This document shows, piece by piece, positions 44,759 through 54,562 of a stretch of DNA of 54,562 nucleotides. The stretch covers positions 1-54,562 of the forward strand of contig NZ_LBJG01000077.1 of NCBI RefSeq assembly GCF_028128765.1, in the 5' to 3' direction. The notes beneath the pieces were generated by a model, which was not told where the DNA came from, did no database searches, and saw only the letters and a program-made list of their open reading frames with translations. A program made the translations under genes and the position numbers. The DNA is from Bradyrhizobium sp. CCBAU 51627 (GTDB lineage Bacteria; Pseudomonadota; Alphaproteobacteria; Rhizobiales; Xanthobacteraceae). Each line of letters opens with the position of its first letter. Positions within the stretch are counted from its first letter, which is position 1.

Positions 44759-46369
44759 ATGGCAGTCAGCGCCAATCGACTTGAATTGCTCCAGATCGCC
44801 GACGCGGTCGCTCGCGAGAAATCGATCGACCGTGGCATCGTGATCGCGGCGATGGAAGATGCCATTGCCAAGGCGGCGCGGGCCCGTTATGGCAGCGAGA
44901 CTGACGTTCACGCCGAGATCGACCCGAAGAAGGGCGAACTTCGGCTGTCGCGCCATATGCTGGTGGTCGACAAGGTCGAAAATCATTCCAACCAGATCTC
45001 GCTGATCGATGCGCAGCGCGCCAACCCGGGCGCCCAGGTCGGCGACACCATTGCCGACACGCTGCCGCCGCTCGAATACGGCCGTATCGCGGCTCAATCG
45101 GCCAAGCAGGTGATCGTGCAGAAGGTGCGCGAGGCCGAGCGTGACCGGCAATATCAGGAATTCAAGGACCGCATCGGCGACATCGTCAACGGCGTCGTCA
45201 AGCGCGTGGAATATGGCAGCGTCATCGTCGATCTCGGCCGCGGTGAAGCCATCATCCGCCGCGACGAGATGCTGCCGCGTGAGGTGTTCCGCAACGGCGA
45301 CCGCGTCCGCGCCTACATCTTCGACGTCCGCCGCGAGACGAGAGGTCCGCAGATCTTCCTGTCGCGCACCCATCCGCAGTTCATGGCGAAGCTGTTCGCG
45401 CAGGAAGTGCCGGAAATCTACGACGGCATCGTCGAGATCAAGGCGGTCGCCCGCGATCCCGGCTCGCGCGCGAAAATCGGCGTGATTTCCCGCGATTCCT
45501 CGGTCGATCCGGTCGGCGCCTGCGTCGGTATGCGCGGCTCGCGCGTGCAGGCGGTGGTGAACGAATTGCAGGGCGAGAAGATCGACATCATCCCGTGGTC
45601 GCCTGATATCGCGACCTTCGTGGTCAACGCGCTGGCGCCCGCTGAAGTCTCCAAGGTCGTTATCGACGAAGACCGCGAGCGCATCGAGGTCGTGGTGCCC
45701 GACACCAACAACCAGCTCTCGCTGGCGATCGGCCGTCGCGGCCAGAACGTCCGCCTCGCCTCGCAGCTCACCGGCTGGGACATCGACATTCTGACGGAGC
45801 AGGAGGAATCGGAGCGCCGGCAGGCCGACTTCGAGAACTCCACCCGCGTCTTCATGGAATCTCTCAATGTCGACGAGGTGGTCGGCCAGCTGCTCGCCTC
45901 CGAAGGCTTCACCTCGGTCGAGGAACTGGCGATGGTGGACCTCAAGGAACTCGCCAGCATCGAGGGCTTCGACGAGGAGACCGCGCAGGAGCTGCAGAGC
46001 CGCGCGCGGGAATATCTCGATCAGCAGGAAGCCGAGATCGAAGCCCGCCGCAAGGAACTCGGCGTCGAGGACGCCGTGAAGGACGTGCCCGGCGTCACCT
46101 CGAAGATGCTGGTGAAGTTCGGCGAGAACGACATCAAGACGGTCGAGGATCTCGCCGGCTGCGCGACCGACGATCTGGTCGGCTGGACCGAGCGCAAGGA
46201 AGGCGGCGAGCAGACCAAATTCGCCGGCGCGCTCGACGGGCTCGGCATCTCCCGCGACGATGCGGAAGCCATGATCATGCAGGCCCGTGTCAAGGCCGGC
46301 TGGATCACGGAGGCTGACCTTGCCAAGCCTGCCGAAGAGGCTGACGCGGCCGAAGATCAACCGGCTTAA
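44759..46369 (+). CDS. nusA: Transcription termination/antitermination factor NusA
   Basis: 536 aa. N-terminal RNA-polymerase-binding domain (LQIADAVAREKSIDRGIVIAAMEDAIAKAARARYG), S1 domain (VNGVVKRVEYGSVIVDLGRGEAIIRRDEML), two KH domains (VGACVGMRGSRVQAVVNELQGEKIDII, LAIGRRGQNVRLASQLTGW) and two C-terminal helix-hairpin-helix repeats. AAGGAG eight bases before the ATG. It follows rimP by two bases. Confidence 0.97.
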   Translation: MAVSANRLELLQIADAVAREKSIDRGIVIAAMEDAIAKAARARYGSETDVHAEIDPKKGELRLSRHMLVVDKVENHSNQISLIDAQRANPGAQVGDTIADTLPPLEYGRIAAQSAKQVIVQKVREAERDRQYQEFKDRIGDIVNGVVKRVEYGSVIVDLGRGEAIIRRDEMLPREVFRNGDRVRAYIFDVRRETRGPQIFLSRTHPQFMAKLFAQEVPEIYDGIVEIKAVARDPGSRAKIGVISRDSSVDPVGACVGMRGSRVQAVVNELQGEKIDIIPWSPDIATFVVNALAPAEVSKVVIDEDRERIEVVVPDTNNQLSLAIGRRGQNVRLASQLTGWDIDILTEQEESERRQADFENSTRVFMESLNVDEVVGQLLASEGFTSVEELAMVDLKELASIEGFDEETAQELQSRAREYLDQQEAEIEARRKELGVEDAVKDVPGVTSKMLVKFGENDIKTVEDLAGCATDDLVGWTERKEGGEQTKFAGALDGLGISRDDAEAMIMQARVKAGWITEADLAKPAEEADAAEDQPA

Positions 46370-46391
46370 GGGCAACGGAGATGTCGCCCGG

Positions 46392-47075
46392 ATGCTTGCC
46401 AGCGCTGACAGCGAACTTGATCATGGACCGCGGGCCGAAAGGTCCGCGACCATGCGCATGTGCGCGGTCAGCCGCGAGGTCCGGCCGATCGACGAGCTGA
46501 TCCGCTTCGTCGTCTCGCCCGGGGGCGACATAGTTCCCGACCTCAAACGCAAGCTGCCCGGACGCGGCATGTGGGTCACGGCGTCGCGACAGGTGGTTGC
46601 GGAAGCGGTCCGCCGTCACCAATTTACCAAAGCCTTCAAGCGCGACCTGCGCATTCCCAAGTCGCTTCCCGACGATATCGAGGCGCTCCTGGTCCGGAGC
46701 GTGATCGAGGCCCTCGGGATCGCCGCCAAGGCGAGGCAAATCGTCGCCGGCTTCGGCAAGGTCGAAAGCGCCCTGCGGGAGGGCACGGTCGCGGTCCTGA
46801 TCCATGCCAGCGACGGGGCCGCGGACGGAATCCGCAAATTGGACACGCTGGCGCGGCAAAATGACGAAAATCGCGGCGTTCGGCCGCCGATTCCCGTCGT
46901 CACCGCATTGAAATCTGCAGAATTGGATTTGGCACTCACCCGGTCAAATGTGATACATGCTGCCCTGCTCGCGGGCCCGGCGAGCAAGACATTCCTGTCA
47001 CGTAGCCAGATGCTGGTCCGATACCGGCTGGCGGACGACGACAAGACTGCCGAAAAGCACGGCCAGGATTTCTGA
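46392..47075 (+). CDS. YlxR/DUF448 RNA-binding protein with L7Ae-like domain
   Basis: 227 aa. The YlxR domain (RMCAVSREVRPIDELIRFVVSPGGDIVPDLKRKLPGRGMWV) is joined to a C-terminal region resembling the L7Ae/L30e fold (IVAGFGKVESALREGTVAVLIHASDGAADG). Both bind RNA in relatives; this fused form is common in alphaproteobacteria. A role in translation or RNase P/rRNA handling is inferred from its place between nusA and infB. Start ATG 46392 has GGAG eleven bases upstream; the frame is open further upstream within nusA. Confidence 0.9.
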   Translation: MLASADSELDHGPRAERSATMRMCAVSREVRPIDELIRFVVSPGGDIVPDLKRKLPGRGMWVTASRQVVAEAVRRHQFTKAFKRDLRIPKSLPDDIEALLVRSVIEALGIAAKARQIVAGFGKVESALREGTVAVLIHASDGAADGIRKLDTLARQNDENRGVRPPIPVVTALKSAELDLALTRSNVIHAALLAGPASKTFLSRSQMLVRYRLADDDKTAEKHGQDF

Positions 47076-47145
47076 AGACAAACGACCACCCGATAGGACG
47101 GTGCGGCAACGCACAACACTGATAAATCAGGATTAGGACTGCTGA

Positions 47146-49824
47146 ATGGTTGATACCAAGACCCCTGACGACAAGAAGCTGAGCGTTCCGAGCAAGACGC
47201 TATCGCTCAAGCCGCGCGTCGAAACGGGCACCGTGCGCCAGAGCTTCAGCCATGGCCGCAGCAAGCAGGTCGTGGTCGAGAAGCGCGGCAAGCGTCGCAT
47301 CGACGGCAGCCCTGAGCCGCAGGCGCCCACCGTCGTTGCAAAGCCGGCGCCGGCCGCGCCCGCGCCGACCCCGTCGCGCACGGCGCCACCGCGCAATGCC
47401 GGCTCCGGCGTCGTGCTGCGCACGTTGACCGAGGACGAGCGCTCCGCTCGCGCCAGCGCTCTTGCTGATGCCAAGGTCCGCGAAGTCGAAGAGCGCCGCC
47501 AAGCCGAGGAAGAGGCCCAGCGCCGCGCCGTCCGCGAGGCCGCCGAGCGCGCCGAGCGCGAAGCCGCCGAATCCCGCCGCAAGGCCGAGGAAGAGCGTCA
47601 TCGTCACGAGGAAGAAGCCAGGCGCAAGGCCGAGACCGAAGCCAAGAAGCGCTTTGGCGAAGGCGAGCAGCCGGCAGCGGCTGCGCGTCCCGCCGCCGCC
47701 CCGGCGACCAGCGCTCCGCGCCCGGCGCCGACGACGACGCGGCCGGGAACGACGACGACCGCTCGCCCCGCCACCACCACGTCGCGGCCGGCAGGCCCTG
47801 CGGGTCGCACGCCCGCTGTCGCGGCCGGACCGGACGAAGACGACGGTCCGCGCCAGATCCGGCGTGGCCCCGGCGGCGCCGCGCGTCCTGCAGCAGCGCC
47901 CAAGACCACGCACAAGCCCGGCCCGCAGAAGGAGCGCGGCCGCCTCACCGTCGTGACCGCCCTCAACGCCGACGACGTGCGCGAGCGTTCGATCGCCTCG
48001 TTCCGCCGCCGTACCCAGCGGCTGAAGGGCCACGCCTCGAACGAGCCGAAGGAAAAGCTCATTCGCGAGGTGACGATCCCGGAAGCGATCACCATTCAGG
48101 AACTCGCCAACCGCATGTCCGAGCGCGCGGTCGACGTCATCCGCATGCTGATGAAGCAGGGCGCGATGCACAAGATCACCGACGTGATCGACGCCGACAC
48201 CGCCCAGCTGATCGCCGAAGAACTCGGCCACACCGTCAAACGCGTCGCCGCGTCGGACGTTGAGGAAGGCCTGTTCGACCAGGTCGACGATTCCACGGAT
48301 ACCGAGACGCGCTCTCCGGTCGTCACCGTGATGGGTCACGTCGACCACGGCAAGACCTCGCTGCTCGACGCGCTCCGCCATGCCAACGTGGTGTCAGGCG
48401 AAGCCGGCGGCATCACCCAGCATATCGGCGCCTATCAGGTGCTGTCGCCCGAAAGCGGCAAGAAGATCACCTTCATCGACACGCCCGGCCACGCCGCGTT
48501 CACCGCGATGCGCGCCCGCGGCGCCAAGGTCACCGACATCGTCGTGCTGGTGGTCGCGGCCGATGACGGCGTCATGCCGCAGACGGTCGAAGCCATCAAT
48601 CACGCCAAGGCCGCGAAGGTGCCGATCATCGTTGCCATCAACAAGATCGACAAGCCCGATGCCAAGCCCGAGCGGGTGCGCACCGAGCTGCTCCAGCACG
48701 AGGTGCAGGTCGAATCGTTCGGCGGCGACGTCGTCGACGTCGAAGTGTCCGCCAAGAACAAGACCAACCTCGACAAGCTGCTCGAGATGATTGCGCTCCA
48801 GGCCGAAATCCTCGACCTGAAGACCAATTCGGAGCGTCCGGCCGAAGGCACCGTGATCGAAGCCAAGCTCGATCGCGGCCGTGGTCCCGTCGCCACCGTG
48901 CTGGTCCAGCGCGGCACGCTGCGGGTCGGCGACATCATCGTCGCCGGCGCCGAGATGGGCCGCGTCCGCGCGCTGATCTCGGATCAGGGCGAGACCGTGC
49001 AGGAGGCCGGCCCCTCGGTGCCGGTCGAGGTGCTCGGCTTCAACGGTCCGCCGGAAGCCGGCGACCGTCTCGCGGTCGTCGAGAATGAAGCTCGCGCCCG
49101 CCAGGTCACCAGCTACCGCGCGCACCAGAAGCGCGAGAACGCCGCGGCCTCGATCTCCGGCATGCGCGGCTCGCTCGAGCAGATGATGTCGCAGTTGAAG
49201 ACGGCGGGCCGCAAGGAATTCCCGCTGATCGTCAAGGCCGACGTGCAGGGCTCGCTGGAAGCGATCCTCGGCTCGCTGGAGAAGCTCGGCACCGACGAAG
49301 TCGCAGCCCGCATCCTTCATGCCGGCGTCGGCGGCATCTCGGAATCGGACGTGACGCTCGCGGAAGGTTTCAACGCCGCGATCATCGGCTTCTCGGTTCG
49401 TGCGAACAAGGAGGCGGCGGCCGCCGCCAAGCGCAACGGCATCGAGATCCGCTACTACAACATCATCTACGACCTCGTGGACGACGTGAAGAAGGCGATG
49501 AGCGGCCTGCTCGCGCCGACCCTGCGCGAAACCATGCTGGGCAATGCCGAGATTCTGGAGATCTTCAACATCTCCAAGGTCGGCAAGGTCGCCGGCTGCC
49601 GCGTCACCGATGGCACCGTGGAACGCGGCGCCAATGTGCGCCTGATCCGCGACAACGTCGTCGTGCATGAAGGCAAGCTGTCGACGCTGAAGCGCTTCAA
49701 GGACGAAGTGAAGGAAGTCCAGTCCGGTCAGGAATGCGGCATGGCCTTCGAGAACTATCACGACATGCGTGCCGGTGACGTGATCGAGTGTTACCGTGTG
49801 GAGACGATCCAGCGCTCCCTGTAA
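47146..49824 (+). CDS. infB: Translation initiation factor IF-2
   Basis: 892 aa. A long basic N-terminal region rich in Glu/Arg repeats and Ala/Pro/Thr (residues about 100-270) precedes the IF2 N-terminal core and the G domain: G1 GHVDHGKTSLLDALRHA near residue 396, G3 DTPGHAAFTAMRARG, G4 NKID. The later domains include GTLRVGDIIVAG and the C-terminal fMet-tRNA-binding part. The Ala-Pro-rich stretch is the species-variable part. Membership of the rimP-nusA operon is conserved. Confidence 0.97.
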   Translation: MVDTKTPDDKKLSVPSKTLSLKPRVETGTVRQSFSHGRSKQVVVEKRGKRRIDGSPEPQAPTVVAKPAPAAPAPTPSRTAPPRNAGSGVVLRTLTEDERSARASALADAKVREVEERRQAEEEAQRRAVREAAERAEREAAESRRKAEEERHRHEEEARRKAETEAKKRFGEGEQPAAAARPAAAPATSAPRPAPTTTRPGTTTTARPATTTSRPAGPAGRTPAVAAGPDEDDGPRQIRRGPGGAARPAAAPKTTHKPGPQKERGRLTVVTALNADDVRERSIASFRRRTQRLKGHASNEPKEKLIREVTIPEAITIQELANRMSERAVDVIRMLMKQGAMHKITDVIDADTAQLIAEELGHTVKRVAASDVEEGLFDQVDDSTDTETRSPVVTVMGHVDHGKTSLLDALRHANVVSGEAGGITQHIGAYQVLSPESGKKITFIDTPGHAAFTAMRARGAKVTDIVVLVVAADDGVMPQTVEAINHAKAAKVPIIVAINKIDKPDAKPERVRTELLQHEVQVESFGGDVVDVEVSAKNKTNLDKLLEMIALQAEILDLKTNSERPAEGTVIEAKLDRGRGPVATVLVQRGTLRVGDIIVAGAEMGRVRALISDQGETVQEAGPSVPVEVLGFNGPPEAGDRLAVVENEARARQVTSYRAHQKRENAAASISGMRGSLEQMMSQLKTAGRKEFPLIVKADVQGSLEAILGSLEKLGTDEVAARILHAGVGGISESDVTLAEGFNAAIIGFSVRANKEAAAAAKRNGIEIRYYNIIYDLVDDVKKAMSGLLAPTLRETMLGNAEILEIFNISKVGKVAGCRVTDGTVERGANVRLIRDNVVVHEGKLSTLKRFKDEVKEVQSGQECGMAFENYHDMRAGDVIECYRVETIQRSL

Positions 49825-49878
49825 GTCCAAATCTTACCGAAGCGCCGGGATCTTTTTGAACTGAAATTGCGGGAGTGC

Positions 49879-49902
49879 GATGGCCGGATTTTTCCGGCCA
49901 TC
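49879..49902 (+). promoter_or_regulatory. Hairpin between infB and rbfA
   Basis: GATGGCCGG and CCGGCCATC (9 bp, perfect) enclose a six-base loop ATTTTT, 54 bases after the infB stop and 78 before rbfA. No T-run follows. It may be a processing or pausing site within the operon. Confidence 0.5.
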
Positions 49903-49979
49903 CACGCCTCATTCGTTTCAACAGGACAAATGACAATGCTCGTGTCCCAAACGCGGGCACGACGAGGTGATTTTCGACC

Positions 49980-50411
49980 ATGCCCCGCCACCATCAGAAG
50001 AAGAGTTCCGCGCCCGGCGGCTCGCAGCGCCAACTGCGCGTCGGCGAGCAGGTTCGCCACGCGATAGCCGATATTCTGGCGCAAGGCAGTGTGCATGATG
50101 CGGACCTCGAAGGTCACATCATCACCGTGCCGGAGGTACGGATGTCGCCCGACCTGAAGCTCGCGACAATCTACGTGATGCCGCTCGGAGGCCGTGACAC
50201 CGAGCTCGTCATCAATGCGCTCGATCGCAACAAGAAATTCCTGCGCGGCGAAGTCGCGCGGCGCGTTAACCTGAAATTTGCACCTGACATTCGCTTCCGC
50301 GTCGACGAGCGATTCGACGAAGCGGAACGGATCGAGAAGCTTTTGAGAACACCTGCGGTGCAGAAGGACCTGCAACAGGATCCGGATTCGGATCGGGAAG
50401 AAGAACGATGA
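49980..50411 (+). CDS. rbfA: Ribosome-binding factor A
   Basis: 143 aa cold-shock 30S maturation factor with a KH-type fold. The family pattern is seen in RQLRVGEQVRHAIADILAQG, ITVPEVRMSPDLKLATIYVMPLGG and APDIRFRVDERFDEAERIEKLL. The final codons overlap the truB start. Confidence 0.95.
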   Translation: MPRHHQKKSSAPGGSQRQLRVGEQVRHAIADILAQGSVHDADLEGHIITVPEVRMSPDLKLATIYVMPLGGRDTELVINALDRNKKFLRGEVARRVNLKFAPDIRFRVDERFDEAERIEKLLRTPAVQKDLQQDPDSDREEER

Positions 50412-51526
50412 TGATGGACCCCGCTCACGGCACGATCGGCAGCGACGAGGCCAATGCGCGCGATCTGCAAAAGAATAATTTTGCAGATGCCGACGGCAAC
50501 GCGCAGCCGCATCAGGAAGCGCGTCGCGTCAACAACGATCCGCGCGCAAACAAGCAGAAGGGGAACCAGCAGCGCCGCGACCGGCGCGACGTGCACGGCT
50601 GGGTCGTTCTCGACAAGCCGATCGGGATGACCTCGACGCAGGCCGTTGCCGTGCTCAAGCGCCTGTTCAACGCCAAGCGTGCGGGCCACGCCGGCACGCT
50701 CGATCCGCTCGCTTCCGGCGGCCTGCCGATCGCGCTCGGCGAAGCCACCAAGACGGTTCCCTTCGTCATGGACGGCCGCAAGCGCTACCGCTTCACCGTG
50801 TGCTGGGGCGAGGAGCGCGACACCGACGACATCGAGGGCCAAGTCACGGCGACCTCGGACCAGCGTCCGACCCGCGAGGCCATCGAAGCCCTGCTACCCC
50901 GTTTCACCGGCGTGATCGAGCAGGTTCCGCCGCGTTATTCGGCGATCAAGGTCCAGGGCGAGCGGGCCTATGATCTCGCCCGTGACGGCGAGGTCGTGGA
51001 ACTAGCGCCCCGACCCGTCGAGATTCACCATTTAATCCTTGTAGATCAACCGGATAACGACCGGGCCGTGTTTGAGGCCGAGTGCGGCAAGGGCACCTAT
51101 GTGCGGGCGCTGGCCCGCGATATGGGCCGGATTCTCGGCACTTACGGCCATATCTGCGCGCTGCGGCGGACCCTGGTCGGCCCATTCGGCGAAAATGACA
51201 TGATTCCGCTGGATCAGCTGGAGGCTTTGTGCGATAGAGCCGCGTCCGGCGAGGGAAGCCTCGCCGACGCGCTGATGCCCGTTGAGACCGCGCTGGACGA
51301 CATCCCGGCACTGGCCGTCACTCGGGCTGATGCGGCAAGGCTCCATCGGGGCCAGGCCGTTTTGTTGCGCGGACGGGATGCGCCCACAAGTAGCGGCACA
51401 GTCTATGTCACGGTGGCAGGCCGTCTTTTGGCGCTTGCTGAAGTTGGCAATGGCGAAATCATCCCCAAGCGTGTGTTCAACCTGACCGGTTTGACTGCCT
51501 CAACCGGTCGCAACGAGAGAAATTGA
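50408..51526 (+). CDS. truB: tRNA pseudouridine55 synthase
   Basis: 372 aa. After a hydrophilic 60-residue N-terminal extension (rich in Asn/Gln/Arg) the TruB core begins at GWVVLDKPIGMTSTQAV. The catalytic Asp is D99 in GHAGTLDPLASGGLPIALGEATK, followed by YRFTVCWGEERDTDDIEG and VPPRYSAIKVQGERAYDLAR. It makes Psi55 in the T loop. ATG 50408 overlaps rbfA; three successive ATG codons (50408, 50411 out of frame count aside, 50414) leave the exact residue 1 open by up to two residues. Confidence 0.95.
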   Translation: MMMDPAHGTIGSDEANARDLQKNNFADADGNAQPHQEARRVNNDPRANKQKGNQQRRDRRDVHGWVVLDKPIGMTSTQAVAVLKRLFNAKRAGHAGTLDPLASGGLPIALGEATKTVPFVMDGRKRYRFTVCWGEERDTDDIEGQVTATSDQRPTREAIEALLPRFTGVIEQVPPRYSAIKVQGERAYDLARDGEVVELAPRPVEIHHLILVDQPDNDRAVFEAECGKGTYVRALARDMGRILGTYGHICALRRTLVGPFGENDMIPLDQLEALCDRAASGEGSLADALMPVETALDDIPALAVTRADAARLHRGQAVLLRGRDAPTSSGTVYVTVAGRLLALAEVGNGEIIPKRVFNLTGLTASTGRNERN

Positions 51527-51528
51527 CG

Positions 51529-51798
51529 ATGTCGATTGCCGCAGAACGCAAAGCGGAAGTCATCAAGACGAATGCCACCAAAGCCGGCGACACCGGCTCG
51601 CCCGAGGTTCAGGTCGCGATCCTGTCGGAACGCATCAACAACCTCACCAACCATTTCAAGACCCACGTGAAGGACAACCATTCGCGTCGTGGCCTCTTGA
51701 AGCTGGTCTCGACCCGCCGCTCGCTCCTCGACTATCTGAAGAAGAAGGACGAGGCGCGGTACAAGGCGCTGCTCGAGAAGCACAACATTCGTCGTTAA
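51529..51798 (+). CDS. rpsO: 30S ribosomal protein S15
   Basis: 89 aa, full length. The core KTNATKAGDTGSPEVQVAILSERINNLTNHFKTH cut as family blocks TGSPEVQVA and LTNHFKTHVKDNHSRRGLL is diagnostic. The ATG has GAGAG upstream. In E. coli rpsO is followed directly by pnp; here a terminator and a repeat lie between. Confidence 0.97.
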   Translation: MSIAAERKAEVIKTNATKAGDTGSPEVQVAILSERINNLTNHFKTHVKDNHSRRGLLKLVSTRRSLLDYLKKKDEARYKALLEKHNIRR

Positions 51799-51807
51799 GA
51801 GTTCTTG

Positions 51808-51831
51808 CGCGCGCCACCGGCGCGCGTTTTT
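51808..51831 (+). terminator. Rho-independent terminator after rpsO
   Basis: CGCGCGCC and GGCGCGCG form an 8-bp perfect stem with an ACC loop, followed by a T-rich tail TTTTT, 10 bases after the rpsO stop. It should end or reduce the upstream operon transcript before pnp. Confidence 0.85.
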
Positions 51832-51900
51832 GCGCGTGGTTTCGAGCGAAAGCGCTTATTTCAAGGTTTTTGATCGAGGCTCACGCGTCCGGTGCGAGCC

Positions 51901-51985
51901 CAAAGCGCGACAAGAATCGCACTTTGGATTGTTGTTTGAGCATGATCTCTTCGGAAAACCGCTTCGCACTTTTCCGGATCATGCT
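51901..51985. repeat. GCATGATC-type dispersed repeat, copy B
   Basis: TTGTTTGAGCATGATCT (51931-) and CCGGATCATGC (51974-51984) are the inverted ends, with TCGGAAAACCGCT in the middle; CAAAGCGCGA precedes. It matches copy A at 20157-20283 and lies in the 460-base rpsO-pnp gap. Confidence 0.75.
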
Positions 51986-52155
51986 CGAGCGACGCTTCGC
52001 ATCCGGGGCATGATCAGCGAAGGCCGCGGTTCGGTGTTCGCGTTCGTGCCGACTGACAGTCCAGCAGCAATCCGGCGGCTGGGCGCAACGGGCAAGGTGC
52101 CCGTATGACCCGAAAGGATGGACGCCATCCGACATCCAAGAACCATGGCAGGATC

Positions 52156-52192
52156 GCAGGACGCTGATCGCCCACACCGATCAGCGTCCTGC
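52156..52192 (+). promoter_or_regulatory. 15-bp perfect stem-loop in the pnp leader
   Basis: GCAGGACGCTGATCG (52156-52170) and its exact complement (52178-52192) enclose the loop CCCACAC, 66 bases before the pnp ATG. No T-run follows directly. In E. coli the pnp leader holds an RNase III-cut stem used for autoregulation; an equivalent role is inferred here from position and length. Confidence 0.6.
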
Positions 52193-52258
52193 AATCTTGA
52201 CATGGTTTTTGTTTTTCGAGCCGTCCCTTCTTTTGAGAACCCATGAAAGAAGACCTCT

Positions 52259-54421
<2,163 letters not shown>

Positions 54422-54449
54422 CCGCTTAAGGCCAAGTCAAAAACACGAA

Positions 54450-54509
54450 GGGCGGCCGAAAGGCCGCCCCAGGCTGCTGACAAACCCCTGGCTTTTGCCG
54501 GGGGTTTTT
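54450..54509 (+). terminator. Tandem hairpins and terminator after pnp
   Basis: GGGCGGCC-GAAA-GGCCGCCC (54450-54469) is a GNRA-capped stem. Then AAACCCCTGGC-TTTT-GCCGGGGGTTTTT (54482-54509, written here in its two arms and loop) is an intrinsic terminator with T-tail, A-run on the other side making it possibly bidirectional. No gene is seen from there to the window end. Confidence 0.85.
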
Positions 54510-54562
54510 GATTCAAGATGGCATGCTGAGGAAGCCGCTACCGCAACAGACCGCGTTGGAGA

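Noticed and set aside
47660..47900. Ala/Pro/Thr-rich stretch in infB as a possible insertion
   Set aside because: Variable low-complexity N-terminal regions are normal for IF-2 and the frame is continuous.
52197..52202. TTGACA before pnp as a -35 box
   Set aside because: No acceptable -10 box lies 15-19 bases downstream, so a promoter here is not supported.

Overview
This window looks like the replication-initiation side of an alphaproteobacterial chromosome, most likely Bradyrhizobium or a close relative in the Nitrobacteraceae. The reasons are uniformly high G+C, the core order recF-gyrB-murA, the clusters tsaB-rimI-fur, miaB-phoH-ybeY-corC-lnt and rimP-nusA-ylxR-infB-rbfA-truB-rpsO-pnp, and two intergenic repeats of the GCATGATC...GGATCATGC type that I know from Bradyrhizobium. 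The assignment is from recall; no database search was made. Nearly all of the window is chromosomal housekeeping DNA. I see no prophage, insertion sequence, CRISPR array, tRNA or rRNA.

Layout. 1-5.5 kb: a DUF559 nuclease-like gene, recF, a secreted or lipoprotein gene followed by the apparent decayed tail of a second copy, then gyrB. 5.6-9.7 kb: a MurA with Asp in place of the catalytic Cys, then a MATE exporter, a DUF2867 protein and a thioredoxin-fold isomerase-like protein joined by 4-base overlaps. 9.7-15.4 kb: a VOC gene with an apparent frameshift, a FUSC transporter, an MmgE/PrpD protein, a serine hydrolase and a membrane AraC-type regulator. 15.5-25 kb: pirin, purC, a SulP-STAS-cyclic-nucleotide-domain fusion, an SbmA/BacA-like permease, an aldehyde dehydrogenase, a small GIY-YIG-like protein and a second serine hydrolase. 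25-33.3 kb: an acyl-CoA synthetase, a PfkB-family kinase, murJ, trpS, an Nfu-type Fe-S scaffold, tsaB, rimI and fur. 33.3-43.7 kb: a HAD hydrolase, miaB, phoH, ybeY, a CorC-like protein, lnt, a Xre-type regulator, an M20 peptidase, trmB and a DUF2336 protein. 43.7-54.5 kb: the transcription/translation operon from rimP to pnp, with a promoter and terminator-like leader before rimP, a terminator after rpsO, a 15-bp perfect stem before pnp and a terminator after pnp.

Functional links. tsaB, rimI, trpS, miaB, trmB, truB, rimP, infB, rbfA, rpsO and ybeY concern tRNA modification, ribosome assembly and translation. murA, murJ and lnt concern the cell envelope. fur and the Nfu-type protein concern iron/manganese and Fe-S metabolism. 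Intergenic spaces hold at least five two-hairpin REP/BIME-like elements, two GCATGATC-type elements and several CTCTCCCC-type hairpins.

No clear new defence or mobile system is present. The points most worth following are the Asp-type MurA, the MATE-DUF2867-isomerase cassette, the VOC frameshift, the decayed duplicate before gyrB, the rimP leader, the pnp leader stem, the dyad over the promoter of the Xre regulator, and the paired-hairpin repeat family.
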